Positions 33,220 to 42,782 of a stretch of DNA of 64,000 nucleotides are shown in pieces. The stretch is from Fibrobacterota bacterium (GTDB taxonomy: Bacteria > Fibrobacterota > Chitinivibrionia > Chitinivibrionales > Chitinispirillaceae), in assembly GCA_023412475.1 (NCBI GenBank), contig JAEYNR010000006.1, positions 1-64,000 of the forward strand, in the 5' to 3' direction. Under the pieces are notes generated by a model. It worked only from the letters and a program-made list of their open reading frames with translations. It was not told the origin of the DNA and did no database searches. Each line of letters begins with the position of its first letter. Positions within the stretch are counted from its first letter, which is position 1. A program made the translations under genes and the position numbers.

Positions 33220-34314
33220 ATGAGTCTTGCAGCAGGTATCATAGGGCTTCCCAATGTAGGAAAATCCACAATTTTCAATGCATTATCCAATGGAAGCGCC
33301 CAGTCGGCCAACTATCCATTCTGCACCATCGACCCTAATCATGGAATAGTGGCGGTTCCGGATGAACGCCTTGCCAGGATCACCGCTCTTATCCCCACAG
33401 ATAAGGTAGTTCCGGCATTTTTGGAACTGGTAGATATAGCGGGTCTGGTAAAAGGAGCATCCAAAGGTGAAGGTTTGGGCAATCAGTTTCTGGGTCATAT
33501 AAAGGATGTTAATGCAGTACTTCATGTGGTACGCTGTTTCAGTGATGATGATATTGTGCATGTGGAGGGATCTATCGACCCGGCAAGAGATATTTCCATC
33601 ATAGAAACGGAGTTGATGCTTGCCGATCTGAGCACTGTAGAGCGCGGGATTACCAGAATAGAGAAGGTCGTAAAATCGGGTGACAAGGAATCTCTTATTA
33701 AACTGGAAATTTTTAAAAAAGTCCAGAATGCACTCTCACAGGGAATTTCTGTGCGGAAAATTATCACCGATCCTGCAGAAGTAAAAATTATTCATGAGCT
33801 TCATCTGTTGACCTCCAAACCGGTTCTCTACGTGGTAAACGTAGATGAGGATGGGATGATTGAAGATAATGATGCAGTAAAAACGGTAAGTAAAATTGCA
33901 GAAGAAGAAGGCGCTGGTTGCATAAAGATCTGCGGCAAACTGGAATCAGAAATTGCCATGCTTGCAGAGGAGGAACGGATAGCATTTCTGACTGAGCTTG
34001 GGTATGAGGAGCCTGGATTGGCAGTGTTGACCAGAGCAGCCTATTCACTTCTGGGACTGGAGACATATTTTACAGCAGGTAAAACCGAAAACCGCGCCTG
34101 GACAATCACCAATGGATGTAAAGCTCCACAAGCAGCTGGGGTAATCCACACTGACTTTGAAAAAGGATTTATCCGGGCAGATGTTTACACCGTTAGCGAT
34201 CTGGAGACTCATAAATCAGAAGCAGCACTTCGTGCAGCAGGGAAAATCCGTTCTGAAGGGCGGGATTATACTGTTCAGGATGGTGATATCATGTTTTTCA
34301 AATTTAATGTTTAA
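33220..34314 (+). CDS. ychF: Redox-regulated ATPase/GTPase YchF, 364 aa
   Basis: Obg-family P-loop protein that binds ribosomes and prefers ATP. G1 GLPNVGKST (residues about 8-16), G3 DIAGLVKGASKGEGLGNQFL, a coiled-coil insertion at about 130-190 and the C-terminal TGS domain (about 280-364: TAGKTENRAWTI, GVIHTDFEKGFIRADV, GRDYTVQDGDIMFFKFNV). All key features are intact and the length is exact for the family. Monocistronic. Confidence 0.97.
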   Translation: MSLAAGIIGLPNVGKSTIFNALSNGSAQSANYPFCTIDPNHGIVAVPDERLARITALIPTDKVVPAFLELVDIAGLVKGASKGEGLGNQFLGHIKDVNAVLHVVRCFSDDDIVHVEGSIDPARDISIIETELMLADLSTVERGITRIEKVVKSGDKESLIKLEIFKKVQNALSQGISVRKIITDPAEVKIIHELHLLTSKPVLYVVNVDEDGMIEDNDAVKTVSKIAEEEGAGCIKICGKLESEIAMLAEEERIAFLTELGYEEPGLAVLTRAAYSLLGLETYFTAGKTENRAWTITNGCKAPQAAGVIHTDFEKGFIRADVYTVSDLETHKSEAALRAAGKIRSEGRDYTVQDGDIMFFKFNV

Positions 34315-34345
34315 GAGTATCCCATTATCAAAGGGCGATTTTTTG

Positions 34346-34510
34346 CTACTCAGATTACCTGAGTAGTTACAATATTTCAAGCCCCTCTGTAGCTTACTAT
34401 TCTTTTTTCTTCAGTTCGATATTCAAGATTCGATATTCGATGTTCGATATTTCTTTTAGGAAATCCCTTCTGTAGAGATGTTCGGCAGGGAATCTCTACA
34501 GAAGGGATTT
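34346..34510. repeat. Two perfect hairpins after ychF
   Basis: CTACTCAG-ATTAC-CTGAGTAG at 34346-34366, and a much stronger one at 34461-34510 with perfect 19-base arms (AAATCCCTTCTGTAGAGAT) around a 12-base loop. Between them lies a TTCGATATTCGATGTTCGATA string related to the other dispersed repeats. Neither hairpin is followed by a clear T-run on either strand, though the large one could still end both convergent transcripts (ychF and metY). Confidence 0.7.
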
Positions 34511-34523
34511 CATCACCCAACGC

Positions 34524-35813
34524 CTATAATGGACAATTTGAGTTTATTGCCTTTTCAATCTCTGCTATAAGATCATCCGAATTCTCCAGGCCTACTGACA
34601 TTCTGATAAAATCATCGTAAACACCGGACATCTCTCTTTCTTTGGCAGTCATGTTTCTGTGAGTTGTACTGGCAGGATGAATGACCAGAGTCTTAGTATC
34701 TCCGATGTTAGTGGTATGGGTCAAAAGTTTGATATTATTCATAAATTTTTTACATTCCTCATATCCACCCTTAAGACCGAAACCGACCATCGCACCGAAA
34801 TACCCTCCCAGATACTTCTGTGCATTCTGGTGGCTTTTATGGTTTTTCAACCCTGGATAACATACCCAGTCCACCAATGGATGCTCACTGAGAAATGTGG
34901 CGATTTTCATAGCGTTAGTGCAATGACGTTCCATTCGCACATGCATACTCTCTATACCCCGGATCAATAAAAAAGCATGAAATGGCGCCATACATCCACC
35001 GGTGTTCATGAGTACTTTGCCTCGCATTCGATAAAGAAAAGCCTCTTTACCGTATTTTTCCATGTAATTTTTTCCTCCTGGTGCTTCCTCATACAACAGC
35101 GGATAGCGCTTTTTATCAAAATCAAATGTGCCTGCATCGACAACAAATCCACCTATAATACTTCCGTGTCCATCCATGTATTTGGTACAGGAGTGATACA
35201 CAAAATCAGCTCCATGTTCTATGGGGTTACTTAATATTGGAGTAGCAATTGTGTTGTCGACTGCCAAAGGGATTTTTTTTTGATGAGCCAAAGATGCGAT
35301 TTCTTCTATGTCAGGTACAACAAGTGTTGGGTTAGCCAGATTTTCGATCCAGATCAGTTTTGTCTGATCTGCGATACAGTTTTTCAGTTCATCAATATTT
35401 AGTGGATCAAAAAATGTGGTTTTATACCCCAGAGTAGCCAAAGTATCCTTAAAAAGACCAACTGATCCTCCATAGAGACAATTTGCTGCAGCAATATGAT
35501 CACCCGGTTTTAGGAAGTTAAGTATAAATGACATAAGCGCAGACATTCCAGAAGCGAAGCCAACCGCTCCGATTCCTCCTTCCAGCATTGCGATCCTTTT
35601 TTCTGTTTCCTCCACTGTTGGATTACCTATTCTCATATAGATAAAACCATAGCTGTCCATATTAAACAGACTTGCAGCATGATCAGTTGAATCATAGACA
35701 AAAGCAGAACTCTGATATAGAGGCACAGCCCTGGAGTGATAATGCTGAAATGGATTATAAGCCCCATGTACACAGATAGTTTCTTTTGAATAGCTGGATT
35801 TATTTTCTTGCAT
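34524..35813 (-). CDS. metY: O-acetylhomoserine sulfhydrylase, 429 aa
   Basis: PLP enzyme of the Cys/Met metabolism family that makes homocysteine from O-acetylhomoserine and sulfide. PLP-binding Lys211 in SCTKYMDGHGSIIGG, with YMRIGNPTVEETEKRIAMLEGG (in part) and GFASGMSAL typical of the family. Length 429 fits O-acetylhomoserine sulfhydrylases rather than cystathionine enzymes (about 380-400). ATG at 35813. No riboswitch recognised upstream, where a dispersed repeat is found. Methionine gamma-lyase or cystathionine gamma-synthase activity cannot be excluded from sequence alone. Confidence 0.88.
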   Translation of the reverse strand: MQENKSSYSKETICVHGAYNPFQHYHSRAVPLYQSSAFVYDSTDHAASLFNMDSYGFIYMRIGNPTVEETEKRIAMLEGGIGAVGFASGMSALMSFILNFLKPGDHIAAANCLYGGSVGLFKDTLATLGYKTTFFDPLNIDELKNCIADQTKLIWIENLANPTLVVPDIEEIASLAHQKKIPLAVDNTIATPILSNPIEHGADFVYHSCTKYMDGHGSIIGGFVVDAGTFDFDKKRYPLLYEEAPGGKNYMEKYGKEAFLYRMRGKVLMNTGGCMAPFHAFLLIRGIESMHVRMERHCTNAMKIATFLSEHPLVDWVCYPGLKNHKSHQNAQKYLGGYFGAMVGFGLKGGYEECKKFMNNIKLLTHTTNIGDTKTLVIHPASTTHRNMTAKEREMSGVYDDFIRMSVGLENSDDLIAEIEKAINSNCPL

Positions 35814-35927
35814 AAACTTTAATCCCTTTTTGAAGTGAGAAACCGAAAAATAATTGAATCCTTTTGTAAAAACATGGTATCTACTTATCTATTTCCGGTA
35901 CGAAATCCAAAAACTCCTGATACGAAA

Positions 35928-36088
35928 AATAAGCACGAAATTTGAAAAACGAAACAAGAACAGAATAAGGAAAAAGTACTCAATGATAAACTCTATTTAT
36001 TTAAAACTTCTTAATCTTTGTTGAAATCAGGATTTTGTAATTTGGAGTTTGTTCAGGATTTAAGAATTGTGATTTGGAATTTTCTTCT
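35928..36088. repeat. Dispersed ~150-bp intergenic element, copy 2
   Basis: Begins AATAAGCACGAAATTTGAA, then ACGAAACAAGAACAG, ACTCAATGATAAACTCT, TTTTGTAATTTGGAGTTTG, TTCAGGATTTAAG and GTGATTTGGAATTTTCTTC, in the same order as copies 1 and 3. Confidence 0.8.
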
Positions 36089-36544
36089 TTTGATTATAAT
36101 GCAATAGTTCACTATTTTTCTCCGATTTGATAGCTACCGTAGTTACAAAAATGGCAAACTATTTCCTCTTTACCCGTTTTTTTTTAAAAAAAAGCTCCGG
36201 ATTTGACAGTTTTTATGAGTCAGAAGGTAGATTATTGATTTTTTTTATAATTGATTTGCAGACAGATTCTAAATTTAGGTTGTTTTATATTCCCATGAAT
36301 TATATTTACTTAAAATGTCGGTCTGTTGATGCATTTCCTTTTTTATTATGCCTCATATTCCGGGTGTTGAAATTATTACTTTTTTAAGAGTTTTGATATT
36401 TTTAGGATATAAATACTGACCCGGTTACATCTTTGGTTTTTTTTTTTAAAATCCACCTTTGTACCCGCTTTTTATACTTTTCAAAGAATTTTTCATGTGA
36501 TTCTGTCACATTTATTTTATTATTTATTTTTTTCTGGAGGACGC
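36089..36544 (+). other. AT-rich leader region of the RRM gene
   Basis: About 450 bases, strongly T-rich, without a supported gene. Several AT-rich hexamers could be promoters. RNA-binding proteins of this type are often cold-regulated through long leaders; nothing in the sequence proves it here. Confidence 0.35.
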
Positions 36545-36862
36545 ATGTCTAAGAAGCTTTATGTCGGAAACCTGTCATTTTCAAGTACTGAAGAGTCCAT
36601 TAGGGAACTTTTCTCTCAGTATGGCGAAGTGCTTTCCATTAAAATTCCAACAGATCAGATGACCGGAAGACCCCGGGGTTTCTGCTTTGTTGAAATGGAA
36701 AACGCAGAAGAAGCAATTAATCAGCTCAATGATTTTAATTTTGAGGGAAGGCCACTGAAAGTCAATATCGCAAGAGAAAATCCACAGGGTGGTGGTGGCT
36801 CTCGCAATTTTGGTGGCAGATCGGGTGGATTTGGCAATCGCAATAGAAACAGAAACTACTGA
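36545..36862 (+). CDS. RRM RNA-binding protein with Gly/Arg/Asn-rich tail, 105 aa
   Basis: Single RNA recognition motif, residues 2-78. RNP2 is LYVGNLSF and RNP1 is RGFCFVEM (consensus RGFGFVEM). The C-terminal tail (residues 80-105) is QGGGGSRNFGGRSGGF plus repeated NRNR, the same plan as cyanobacterial Rbp and plant glycine-rich proteins that act as RNA chaperones in cold stress. The start at 36545 is fixed by GGAGG 6-10 bases upstream; a longer frame from 36497 is not supported. Followed by a strong terminator, so it is monocistronic. Confidence 0.93.
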   Translation: MSKKLYVGNLSFSSTEESIRELFSQYGEVLSIKIPTDQMTGRPRGFCFVEMENAEEAINQLNDFNFEGRPLKVNIARENPQGGGGSRNFGGRSGGFGNRNRNRNY

Positions 36863-36906
36863 TCTGATTGACTGTTCAAATGCTTCCTTCAGGATGATTT
36901 GATTTT

Positions 36907-36962
36907 GAGACTTTCATTGTCGGGGCAACCTTGGTGGGTTGCCCCAGAAAGTCTCTTTTTAT
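36907..36962 (+). terminator. Intrinsic terminator of the RRM gene
   Basis: Inner stem GGGGCAACC-TTGGTG-GGTTGCCCC extended by GAGACTTT/AAAGTCTC, then TTTTTATTT. Confidence 0.88.
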
Positions 36963-36990
36963 TTCGTCTTTTTAATCTGTCGTTCGTGAT

Positions 36991-37992
36991 TTAACAGTTA
37001 TAATGCAATTTATGAGATCTGGCTAAAGTAGCTATCTTTCTGGTGAAAGATCTTTGGTCAATAATTCTGGTCTGCAGCATTTTTGCCCCTAACCCCTGTT
37101 TGAAACTGGAAACTCCCTCCAGACTACCACTTGGATTGCAATCAAACCAGTGATAATCATTCTTGCATGCATGCTCAATTGCATGCTGATAAAGCAGATT
37201 ATTCGGTCTGCAGTGAAAATACTCAGAGAGTCCGGCACCATTCCAGGCTACCGCATGTTCATTCCAATAAAAGCATAATATACCAGCTATGGCTTTACCT
37301 TCCAGATCAGCAGTCCAAAGCTTTCTTAATGACGGATCAAGTTTGTGAATAATTTCAAACAGCCGCAGATCATATTTTACTCCTGAAAAGATTTTTCTTC
37401 CTTTCCATCTGCTTATTGATTCTTTATAAACATCATAATACTCAAGCCATTTTGAGAAATCCTCCACAACTTTAATCGTAACACCGCATTTTTCTGCTGT
37501 TTTTAGGTTTTTACGGTGATAGTATTTACTGTTTTTTGTCACACCTTCCATTCCCTGGCTCAAATCGATCGATGAGGTGCCAATATCTCTCGCATTACCA
37601 ATGGAAATAGCGGATAGAAGAGGTGCATAAGGGTTTTCAACCAATATTAAATCCTTGTATTTCTTTCTTATATACTTGATTAAAGAACAGGCATGTTCTG
37701 GTTGAAGTTTTTCCAGAGTCAGCCACCCACCGTAAGTGGATGCCGGCATGCTGATTCCTATTCTCAGCCAACCTTTTTTTTTAATTGCTAAAGGGAACAG
37801 AACTTTTTTACCATCACTAAATTCGATTATTCTTGTATCTGCCTTTATTTTCCCCTCTGACCATTGTTCAAACGCCCTCACCCACATTGGTGTTTGAAAA
37901 AATGTTGTATATGAACAACTCTTGCAGTAAGAAAGCCATTGAGAATCGCTGGCCTGATAATCACTGCAGATATTACTTTTAAGACCACTCAT
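36991..37992 (-). CDS. FemAB/GNAT-like acyl- or aminoacyltransferase, 333 aa
   Basis: Resembles the GNAT-fold proteins of the FemAB group found in exopolysaccharide and peptidoglycan clusters. Visible blocks are TPMWVRAFEQW, MPASTYGGWL, YYHRKNLKTAEKCGV, RKLWTADLEGKAIAGILCFYW, NNLLYQHAIEHACKN and FDCNPSGSLEGVSSFKQGLGAK (in part), the last being the typical acyl-CoA-binding end. No signal peptide or membrane segment. Its start overlaps the GT4 gene by 14 bases, so it closes a four-gene cluster. Role inferred: acylation or amino-acid substitution of the glycan made by the two glycosyltransferases. Confidence 0.78.
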   Translation of the reverse strand: MSGLKSNICSDYQASDSQWLSYCKSCSYTTFFQTPMWVRAFEQWSEGKIKADTRIIEFSDGKKVLFPLAIKKKGWLRIGISMPASTYGGWLTLEKLQPEHACSLIKYIRKKYKDLILVENPYAPLLSAISIGNARDIGTSSIDLSQGMEGVTKNSKYYHRKNLKTAEKCGVTIKVVEDFSKWLEYYDVYKESISRWKGRKIFSGVKYDLRLFEIIHKLDPSLRKLWTADLEGKAIAGILCFYWNEHAVAWNGAGLSEYFHCRPNNLLYQHAIEHACKNDYHWFDCNPSGSLEGVSSFKQGLGAKMLQTRIIDQRSFTRKIATLARSHKLHYNC

Positions 37993-39130
37993 TTTTATTC
38001 TCCATTAAGCAGTGGTAAATAGAAGCAATCTTACTAACCTGTTTTTTTATACAATGATTTCTCTGCACATGTTCATAACCCTGTTGTCCCATCTTGATTC
38101 GCAGTTGTGGCTTTTGAGCCATCAGAAGAAGATTTCTGGTCAATTGATCGATGTCATGTTCACTGCACAATAAGCCACCTTTTTGATGCAGCACGATTTC
38201 AGGAATATCACAATGATTAGTGCTTATCACCACCTTTTCTGCAGCTTGCGCTTCAATACAAACCACAGGAGCCCCGCCTTCAGTATCTCCATCGGCAGCA
38301 GTACAACTTGGTGCTAAAACAACATCACATAAAGCAAGCAGTTCATGGTACCGGTCCACATTTACCATCCCATGAAAAATGACCCGTGATATACAACCAT
38401 TATCTTTGAAGAGCTGCTCTACTTGTCTTCTGTATTTACCCTCTCCTACCATGTGAAGCTCTGCACCCGGATATTTTTTAAAAAGTCTGCAAAAAGCCCA
38501 CGCTGCATCCATTGCACCTTTTTTTTCTCTTTCAAGACCGATGAAAAGTATCTTGAAAACCGATTCATCAGTTCTGTTTCTATTCAGCTTTTTGCGGATT
38601 CTTTCTATGTCAATACCAATATGGATGACATTTACCTTTTGGGGATCACAACCGATTTCAACCAGTTTATTTGCCATGTGATGCCCCTCTACGATAAATG
38701 CACTTCCTGCTTTAAACAAGTTGACATATTTTTTCTTCCAGTATTTACGCTTGGACAATTTGTTTACATCCAGACCATAAAAGGTAGTCACCAGCGGGAT
38801 GTCATGCCTTAATGCTACTTTTAAAACCTTGCAGGATTCAGTCGAAAAATGGCCGTGAATAACATGAGGTTTCTCTTTACAGATTATAGAATGATAAAAG
38901 GATTGTGAAGGCCATATTTTCATTCTGGAGATTTGTCTGTAAATTCTCTGCCTAAACCCGCCTTCACATGCAGAATAATGAGTCTTTACCGGGAACAATG
39001 ATTCGTTTTTACGAAACTGAGAGATTACCAGATGATCACAGACATCATTATAGTACAATTGATTATAAATCCAGTTTTCAGTGATCGGCAGAAAGGTGTG
39101 TAAAACATGTGCAACTCTAATTTTTTGCAT
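37979..39130 (-). CDS. Glycosyltransferase family 4, 383 aa
   Basis: GT-B fold retaining glycosyltransferase. The N-terminal half has VAHVLHTFLPITENWIYNQL and VIHGHFSTESCKV. The C-terminal half has the donor-binding FKILFIGLEREKKGAMDAAWAF, AELHMVGEGKYRRQ, ALCDVVLAPSCTAADGDTEGGAPVVCIEAQA (in part) including the catalytic E-x7-E type segment. Cytoplasmic. Six bases separate it from the GT2 gene; ends 14 bases into the FemAB-like gene. Probably assembles a surface glycan; sugar unknown. Confidence 0.9.
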   Translation of the reverse strand: MQKIRVAHVLHTFLPITENWIYNQLYYNDVCDHLVISQFRKNESLFPVKTHYSACEGGFRQRIYRQISRMKIWPSQSFYHSIICKEKPHVIHGHFSTESCKVLKVALRHDIPLVTTFYGLDVNKLSKRKYWKKKYVNLFKAGSAFIVEGHHMANKLVEIGCDPQKVNVIHIGIDIERIRKKLNRNRTDESVFKILFIGLEREKKGAMDAAWAFCRLFKKYPGAELHMVGEGKYRRQVEQLFKDNGCISRVIFHGMVNVDRYHELLALCDVVLAPSCTAADGDTEGGAPVVCIEAQAAEKVVISTNHCDIPEIVLHQKGGLLCSEHDIDQLTRNLLLMAQKPQLRIKMGQQGYEHVQRNHCIKKQVSKIASIYHCLMENKNEWS

Positions 39131-39136
39131 AAATGG

Positions 39137-39937
39137 TTATCTTTTCAGAATGGAGCGGATGGTTTCCAGAAAAAACTGACGAGATCTGACAATTTTCAAG
39201 TATTTAATATTTTTAAGGCTTTTTATCAATAATGGATAATACATTTCTCCCTCATATTTATTGAGCATATATTCCATAGCATCAAGATAACGCTGACGGC
39301 TCCCGGAAACTTTCTGCATACTATGCATATCGTCATACCAGGTAAGCGGCTCGGGCGTCCAGCATGCCTTCCAACGTTTCATAAGCCTGATATAAAGGTC
39401 ATAGTCCTGAAGGGCAGGAAGAGATGCATCAAAACCACCAGCCGATTTCAAATGTGATCTCCATACAACTATAGACGAGGTCGTGCCAACAAAGTTTTTC
39501 TTCATTATTGATCTGAAATGATCTTTAGAATCGGGCTTACGGAAAGAGTAACGTAGGGAACCATTCTGCTTACAGATAAACAAGCCTGTGTAGCAAAGTG
39601 CAATATCAGTATTTTTCATCAGTTGCAATTGAGTGTAAAGCTTATCAGGTTGCCATTGATCATCATCATCCAGAAAAGCCACTATGTCATTTCTGGCATG
39701 AGAGAGGCCCAGATTCCGGCAGTAAGCTCCACCTTTAGCTCCTCCGGTTTTCATATAGATTATGTCGAACTGTCTGAGGTATTGCTGGAGGTTATTTCCG
39801 GAAGCATCTGTCTCGGTGCTATCATCAACTACTATGATTTCTAAAGAAACCAATCTTTGGTTTAGAACACTTTGTACCGCTCGTTTAAGTAGTTGATAGC
39901 GGTTACAGGTTGGAATGATTACTGAAAATTTAAACAA
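39137..39937 (-). CDS. Glycosyltransferase family 2, 266 aa
   Basis: GT-A fold enzyme. FSVIIPTCNRYQLLKRAVQSVLNQ, LEIIVVDDSTETD and IVAFLDDDDQWQPDKL contain the nucleotide-sugar-binding and DxD residues. GFDASLPALQDYDLYIRL supplies the usual catalytic Asp region (ED/QD variant). No membrane segments, so it acts at the cytoplasmic face. The start is a TTG at 39937 with GGGGA 8 bases upstream; no ATG or GTG lies closer. Second gene of the cluster after the propeller protein (22 bases). Confidence 0.9.
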   Translation of the reverse strand: MFKFSVIIPTCNRYQLLKRAVQSVLNQRLVSLEIIVVDDSTETDASGNNLQQYLRQFDIIYMKTGGAKGGAYCRNLGLSHARNDIVAFLDDDDQWQPDKLYTQLQLMKNTDIALCYTGLFICKQNGSLRYSFRKPDSKDHFRSIMKKNFVGTTSSIVVWRSHLKSAGGFDASLPALQDYDLYIRLMKRWKACWTPEPLTWYDDMHSMQKVSGSRQRYLDAMEYMLNKYEGEMYYPLLIKSLKNIKYLKIVRSRQFFLETIRSILKR

Positions 39938-39959
39938 TAGAATCCCCGGATTGGATTAT

Positions 39960-42200
39960 TCAGGGAGTTATAATGAATTTACCGGCTTTTTTAATGTTTT
40001 CCCCATGTATCGAATAAAAGTATGTCCCTGGGACTGTGGCAGAAGAGGGGGTCCAGGTATAGTAGGTGCCCTCTATACTTTCGCGTGCCACTTTTGCTTT
40101 ATCTATCAGCTTCCCGCTCAGGTCATAAATCTCCACACTGCTTCCATTAGAAAGATTTTTGAAGTGAATCGTTGAATGGCGTTTTTTGCTGAAAGGATTA
40201 GGATAGACAAGCACACTGGAACTGGATTTCTCAGAAAACTTATATCCGATCGACAATCGGGAAATACCTTCCTCAGTTGCTATCCATAAAAGCCCATTTT
40301 TCCTGTCCAGGGCCAGATCTGTTATATTAGTGGAAATCAACCCATGATTAGTCCCGAAAACAGTCCGTTCATTTGTGAGAAGATCATATCTTACCACTCC
40401 CTCATTAGCTATCCCCATCCAAAGCACCGATTTGTCTTCTGCTTCGATTGCCCTTACCCCTGTCCCAAACTCTTCGTGTAATACCAGCGTATCACTAAAA
40501 GAGTGGGCGAAGGGCTCACTGAAGCTGATTTCTAGTTTATAAACTCCAGTCTGAGAAACGATCCAGGTTGTACCATCATCTGTACTCGCCATATCCAGAA
40601 TTTTTCCCAAATCTTGTAAGTCTCCAAATTCATTTTGCCCTCTTGTAAAAACAGCTTTAGGCGATACGGAATTTTTTAGAGGATTTCCGTTATGATTGAA
40701 AACTATTACCTTTCCATCTTCGCTACCGGCAATAATGTTCCCCTCTTTGTCCACATTCAAGCAGGTATAATTATCGGAATGAAAGGGATCATCTACACCA
40801 AAAAACCATCGAAAATGTGCTTTCTCAGGATCTTTTTGCTCAGTATCTGGTTTATACTCCGAGTCATAGCAGAGCAATGAGTGATGTTTGTAATTATTTT
40901 TCACGTTTCTCCAGAAAGCAATCCAGATGTAACCAGAAGAATCCTGTGCAATTGCATCATTTTTAGTCCAGATTGATTTATTACGGTAAAATTTTGATGG
41001 AGCACCTGTTCCGACCTGTTGTGATTCGCTGAACACTGACCACTTGTCTAACCCTGGTACGAAACATTTTATTCCACCACCTGAAAAGCCAAACCAGAGT
41101 TTCCATTCTTCAGAACCTTTACCGGCGTGACGGCTTTCTGTGATGCCAATTGAATTAGGACCATCACCAAAATTACCTATTTCAGGATAATCTCGTTTGT
41201 TAAAAAGCATCCATTTATCATTCTGTAAAGACGTTATTGCATGCCACCATCGGAAGTTTGCTGCACTTATTCTGGGAATCATCCATACATTGGAAGCATG
41301 ATCAACAATTATTCTGTTTATACTTGCACAAGTCATTCCTGGAATGCTGTAATTGATGGCTTTTTTCCCATCCCAATGGTAAAAATAATTCTCCTTTGTA
41401 CCAACCCAACAGTCACTTCCATTTGACTTTAAAACCGTAATGTCACTGGGGAATCTAAAAACTTCTTTTTTATTACTGTAAAGTATACTGCTATCCGTAT
41501 GAAGTATTTCCCCTTTAAACAATGTCGATAATCCGGTAAACGCCTTGACTGTTCCGGAGTTAACCAGAAAACTTCGAACCGGAGTCACTACAGAAGAATC
41601 GATAATCCAGATACCAGGATCATACATATTTTTGATGGATTCTATGCCACCAGAAATGTCCAACTTTGCAACACCCTGAGCCAGACCAACATAAAGAATG
41701 TTATTGTGAATCAGCATCGCATTTACTGTTGCAGTAGGCAAAGTGCCAAATTTGGTGGCGCTCATAACGGCATTCATCTTTTTTGTATCAAAAATGCTTA
41801 GTCCCTTTTCAGAACCCACTATCATGTATTTGCCAATGCTTTGCAGATTGGTTATAGGCCACTTTGCTGATACGTAACTGTAAGAAACCTTCTTTTTCCC
41901 TCCAGCAGCGTATCTGGCAAGATATCCCTGATTTGTTCCTGACCAGATAAATTTTTCTGAATCAAAGCATAAAGAGTTATGTAGAGGATCTGGCAATGAA
42001 GAGGTATTTGGCAGTAATATTCCATTTCCGCTCGAAGAACTGTGCTTATAAATACCGCCACTGGAGGCCACCCAAACTGTATCACCTGCTATTTCTATGT
42101 CCTGTATAGAGATGCAGGATGAGAAGCTTCTGAAGAATTCAGCAGAAAATGAATAAGTGGTAATTATTAACAGAATAAAAATTAAACGTGCTGATTGCAT
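39960..42200 (-). CDS. Secreted two-component-regulator-type propeller protein with T9SS-like C-terminal domain, 746 aa
   Basis: Signal peptide QSARLIFILLIITTYSFSAE. Multiple propeller blades follow, e.g. DTVWVASSGGIYKH, KFIWSGTNQGYLARY, DCWVGTKENYFYHW, GYIWIAFWRNVKNN, KSVLWMGIANEGVVRYDLLT and NGLLWIATEEGISRLSIGY, as in the periplasmic sensor half of hybrid histidine kinases, but no membrane helix or kinase follows. The C-terminus (about 675-746) reads VYPNPFSKKRHSTIHFKNLS, VEIYDLSGKLID, GTYFYSI and KFIIT, a type A sorting domain used by type IX (Por) secretion. I used ATG 42200 because the signal peptide starts there. First gene of the glycan cluster. Confidence 0.82.
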   Translation of the reverse strand: MQSARLIFILLIITTYSFSAEFFRSFSSCISIQDIEIAGDTVWVASSGGIYKHSSSSGNGILLPNTSSLPDPLHNSLCFDSEKFIWSGTNQGYLARYAAGGKKKVSYSYVSAKWPITNLQSIGKYMIVGSEKGLSIFDTKKMNAVMSATKFGTLPTATVNAMLIHNNILYVGLAQGVAKLDISGGIESIKNMYDPGIWIIDSSVVTPVRSFLVNSGTVKAFTGLSTLFKGEILHTDSSILYSNKKEVFRFPSDITVLKSNGSDCWVGTKENYFYHWDGKKAINYSIPGMTCASINRIIVDHASNVWMIPRISAANFRWWHAITSLQNDKWMLFNKRDYPEIGNFGDGPNSIGITESRHAGKGSEEWKLWFGFSGGGIKCFVPGLDKWSVFSESQQVGTGAPSKFYRNKSIWTKNDAIAQDSSGYIWIAFWRNVKNNYKHHSLLCYDSEYKPDTEQKDPEKAHFRWFFGVDDPFHSDNYTCLNVDKEGNIIAGSEDGKVIVFNHNGNPLKNSVSPKAVFTRGQNEFGDLQDLGKILDMASTDDGTTWIVSQTGVYKLEISFSEPFAHSFSDTLVLHEEFGTGVRAIEAEDKSVLWMGIANEGVVRYDLLTNERTVFGTNHGLISTNITDLALDRKNGLLWIATEEGISRLSIGYKFSEKSSSSVLVYPNPFSKKRHSTIHFKNLSNGSSVEIYDLSGKLIDKAKVARESIEGTYYTWTPSSATVPGTYFYSIHGENIKKAGKFIITP

Positions 42201-42281
42201 AATGCAGAGGTATCTTTTTGGGTATACAAACATAGGGGTTAGTGACATCTTTCCCACAAACAGTCAAAACCAGGCCGGTTA

Positions 42282-42354
42282 TGGAGCTGAGGGGGGTCGA
42301 ACCCCTGGCCTCGACATTGCGAACGTCGCGCTCTCCCAACTGAGCTACAGCCCC
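42282..42354 (-). tRNA. tRNA-Ala (anticodon CGC)
   Basis: Cloverleaf on the minus strand: acceptor GGGGCTG/CAGCTCC with the G3:U70 alanine identity pair, D arm GCTC-AGTTGGGA-GAGC, anticodon arm CGACG-TTCGCAA-TGTCG with CGC at the centre, variable loop, T arm AGGGG-TTCGACC-CCCCT, discriminator A. The 3' CCA is not encoded. Confidence 0.97.
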
Positions 42355-42357
42355 TTG

Positions 42358-42782
42358 ATCGGTAAAATATACATCTCTGTGTTCACAGGCACAAGAAGTC
42401 CCCCTCTGTATATCCAGCCACCAAATGAGGCTTTTGATATGGTTCAGAAGTGAAGATAATATCGGATTTTTCCTTTATAGCAGGCTCGCAAATATTGACC
42501 CTCTTAACCCGAAAATGTAAAATACAGAGTAATAATATCAAATTCAGAAGTAAGTTTCCGCCTTCCTTAAGATCTAAGCACGATGGGCAGGGCGGGAAAA
42601 AGCATCTAAACGAAGAATCGAAAATAAAAAATTACTTTCATCTATGGTTTGAGATTATACGTTTTTTTGTCTTATATCCGATTTTCTGATTTTTTCTTAT
42701 TATCTCTTTCTATTGGATATTTGCTTTAAGAGCTGAGTTGTAACAAAATAAATTCCTCGGCTATGTGCAGAATGGGGAGCAT
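42358..42782. other. Intergenic, nothing coding recognised
   Basis: 425 bases between the tRNA and the STAS gene. It contains the tRNA promoter region (minus) and AT-rich sequence; TTTAAGAGCTGAGTTG near 42725 resembles the tail seen beside the dispersed element. Confidence 0.4.

Noticed and set aside
34346..34366. Terminator of ychF
   Set aside because: Perfect stem but followed by TTACAATA rather than a T-run; the T-run precedes it.
42201..42339. Upstream extension of the propeller protein, and a 66-codon frame across the tRNA
   Set aside because: Both run into or through the tRNA-Ala gene region; the signal peptide begins at the ATG at 42200.
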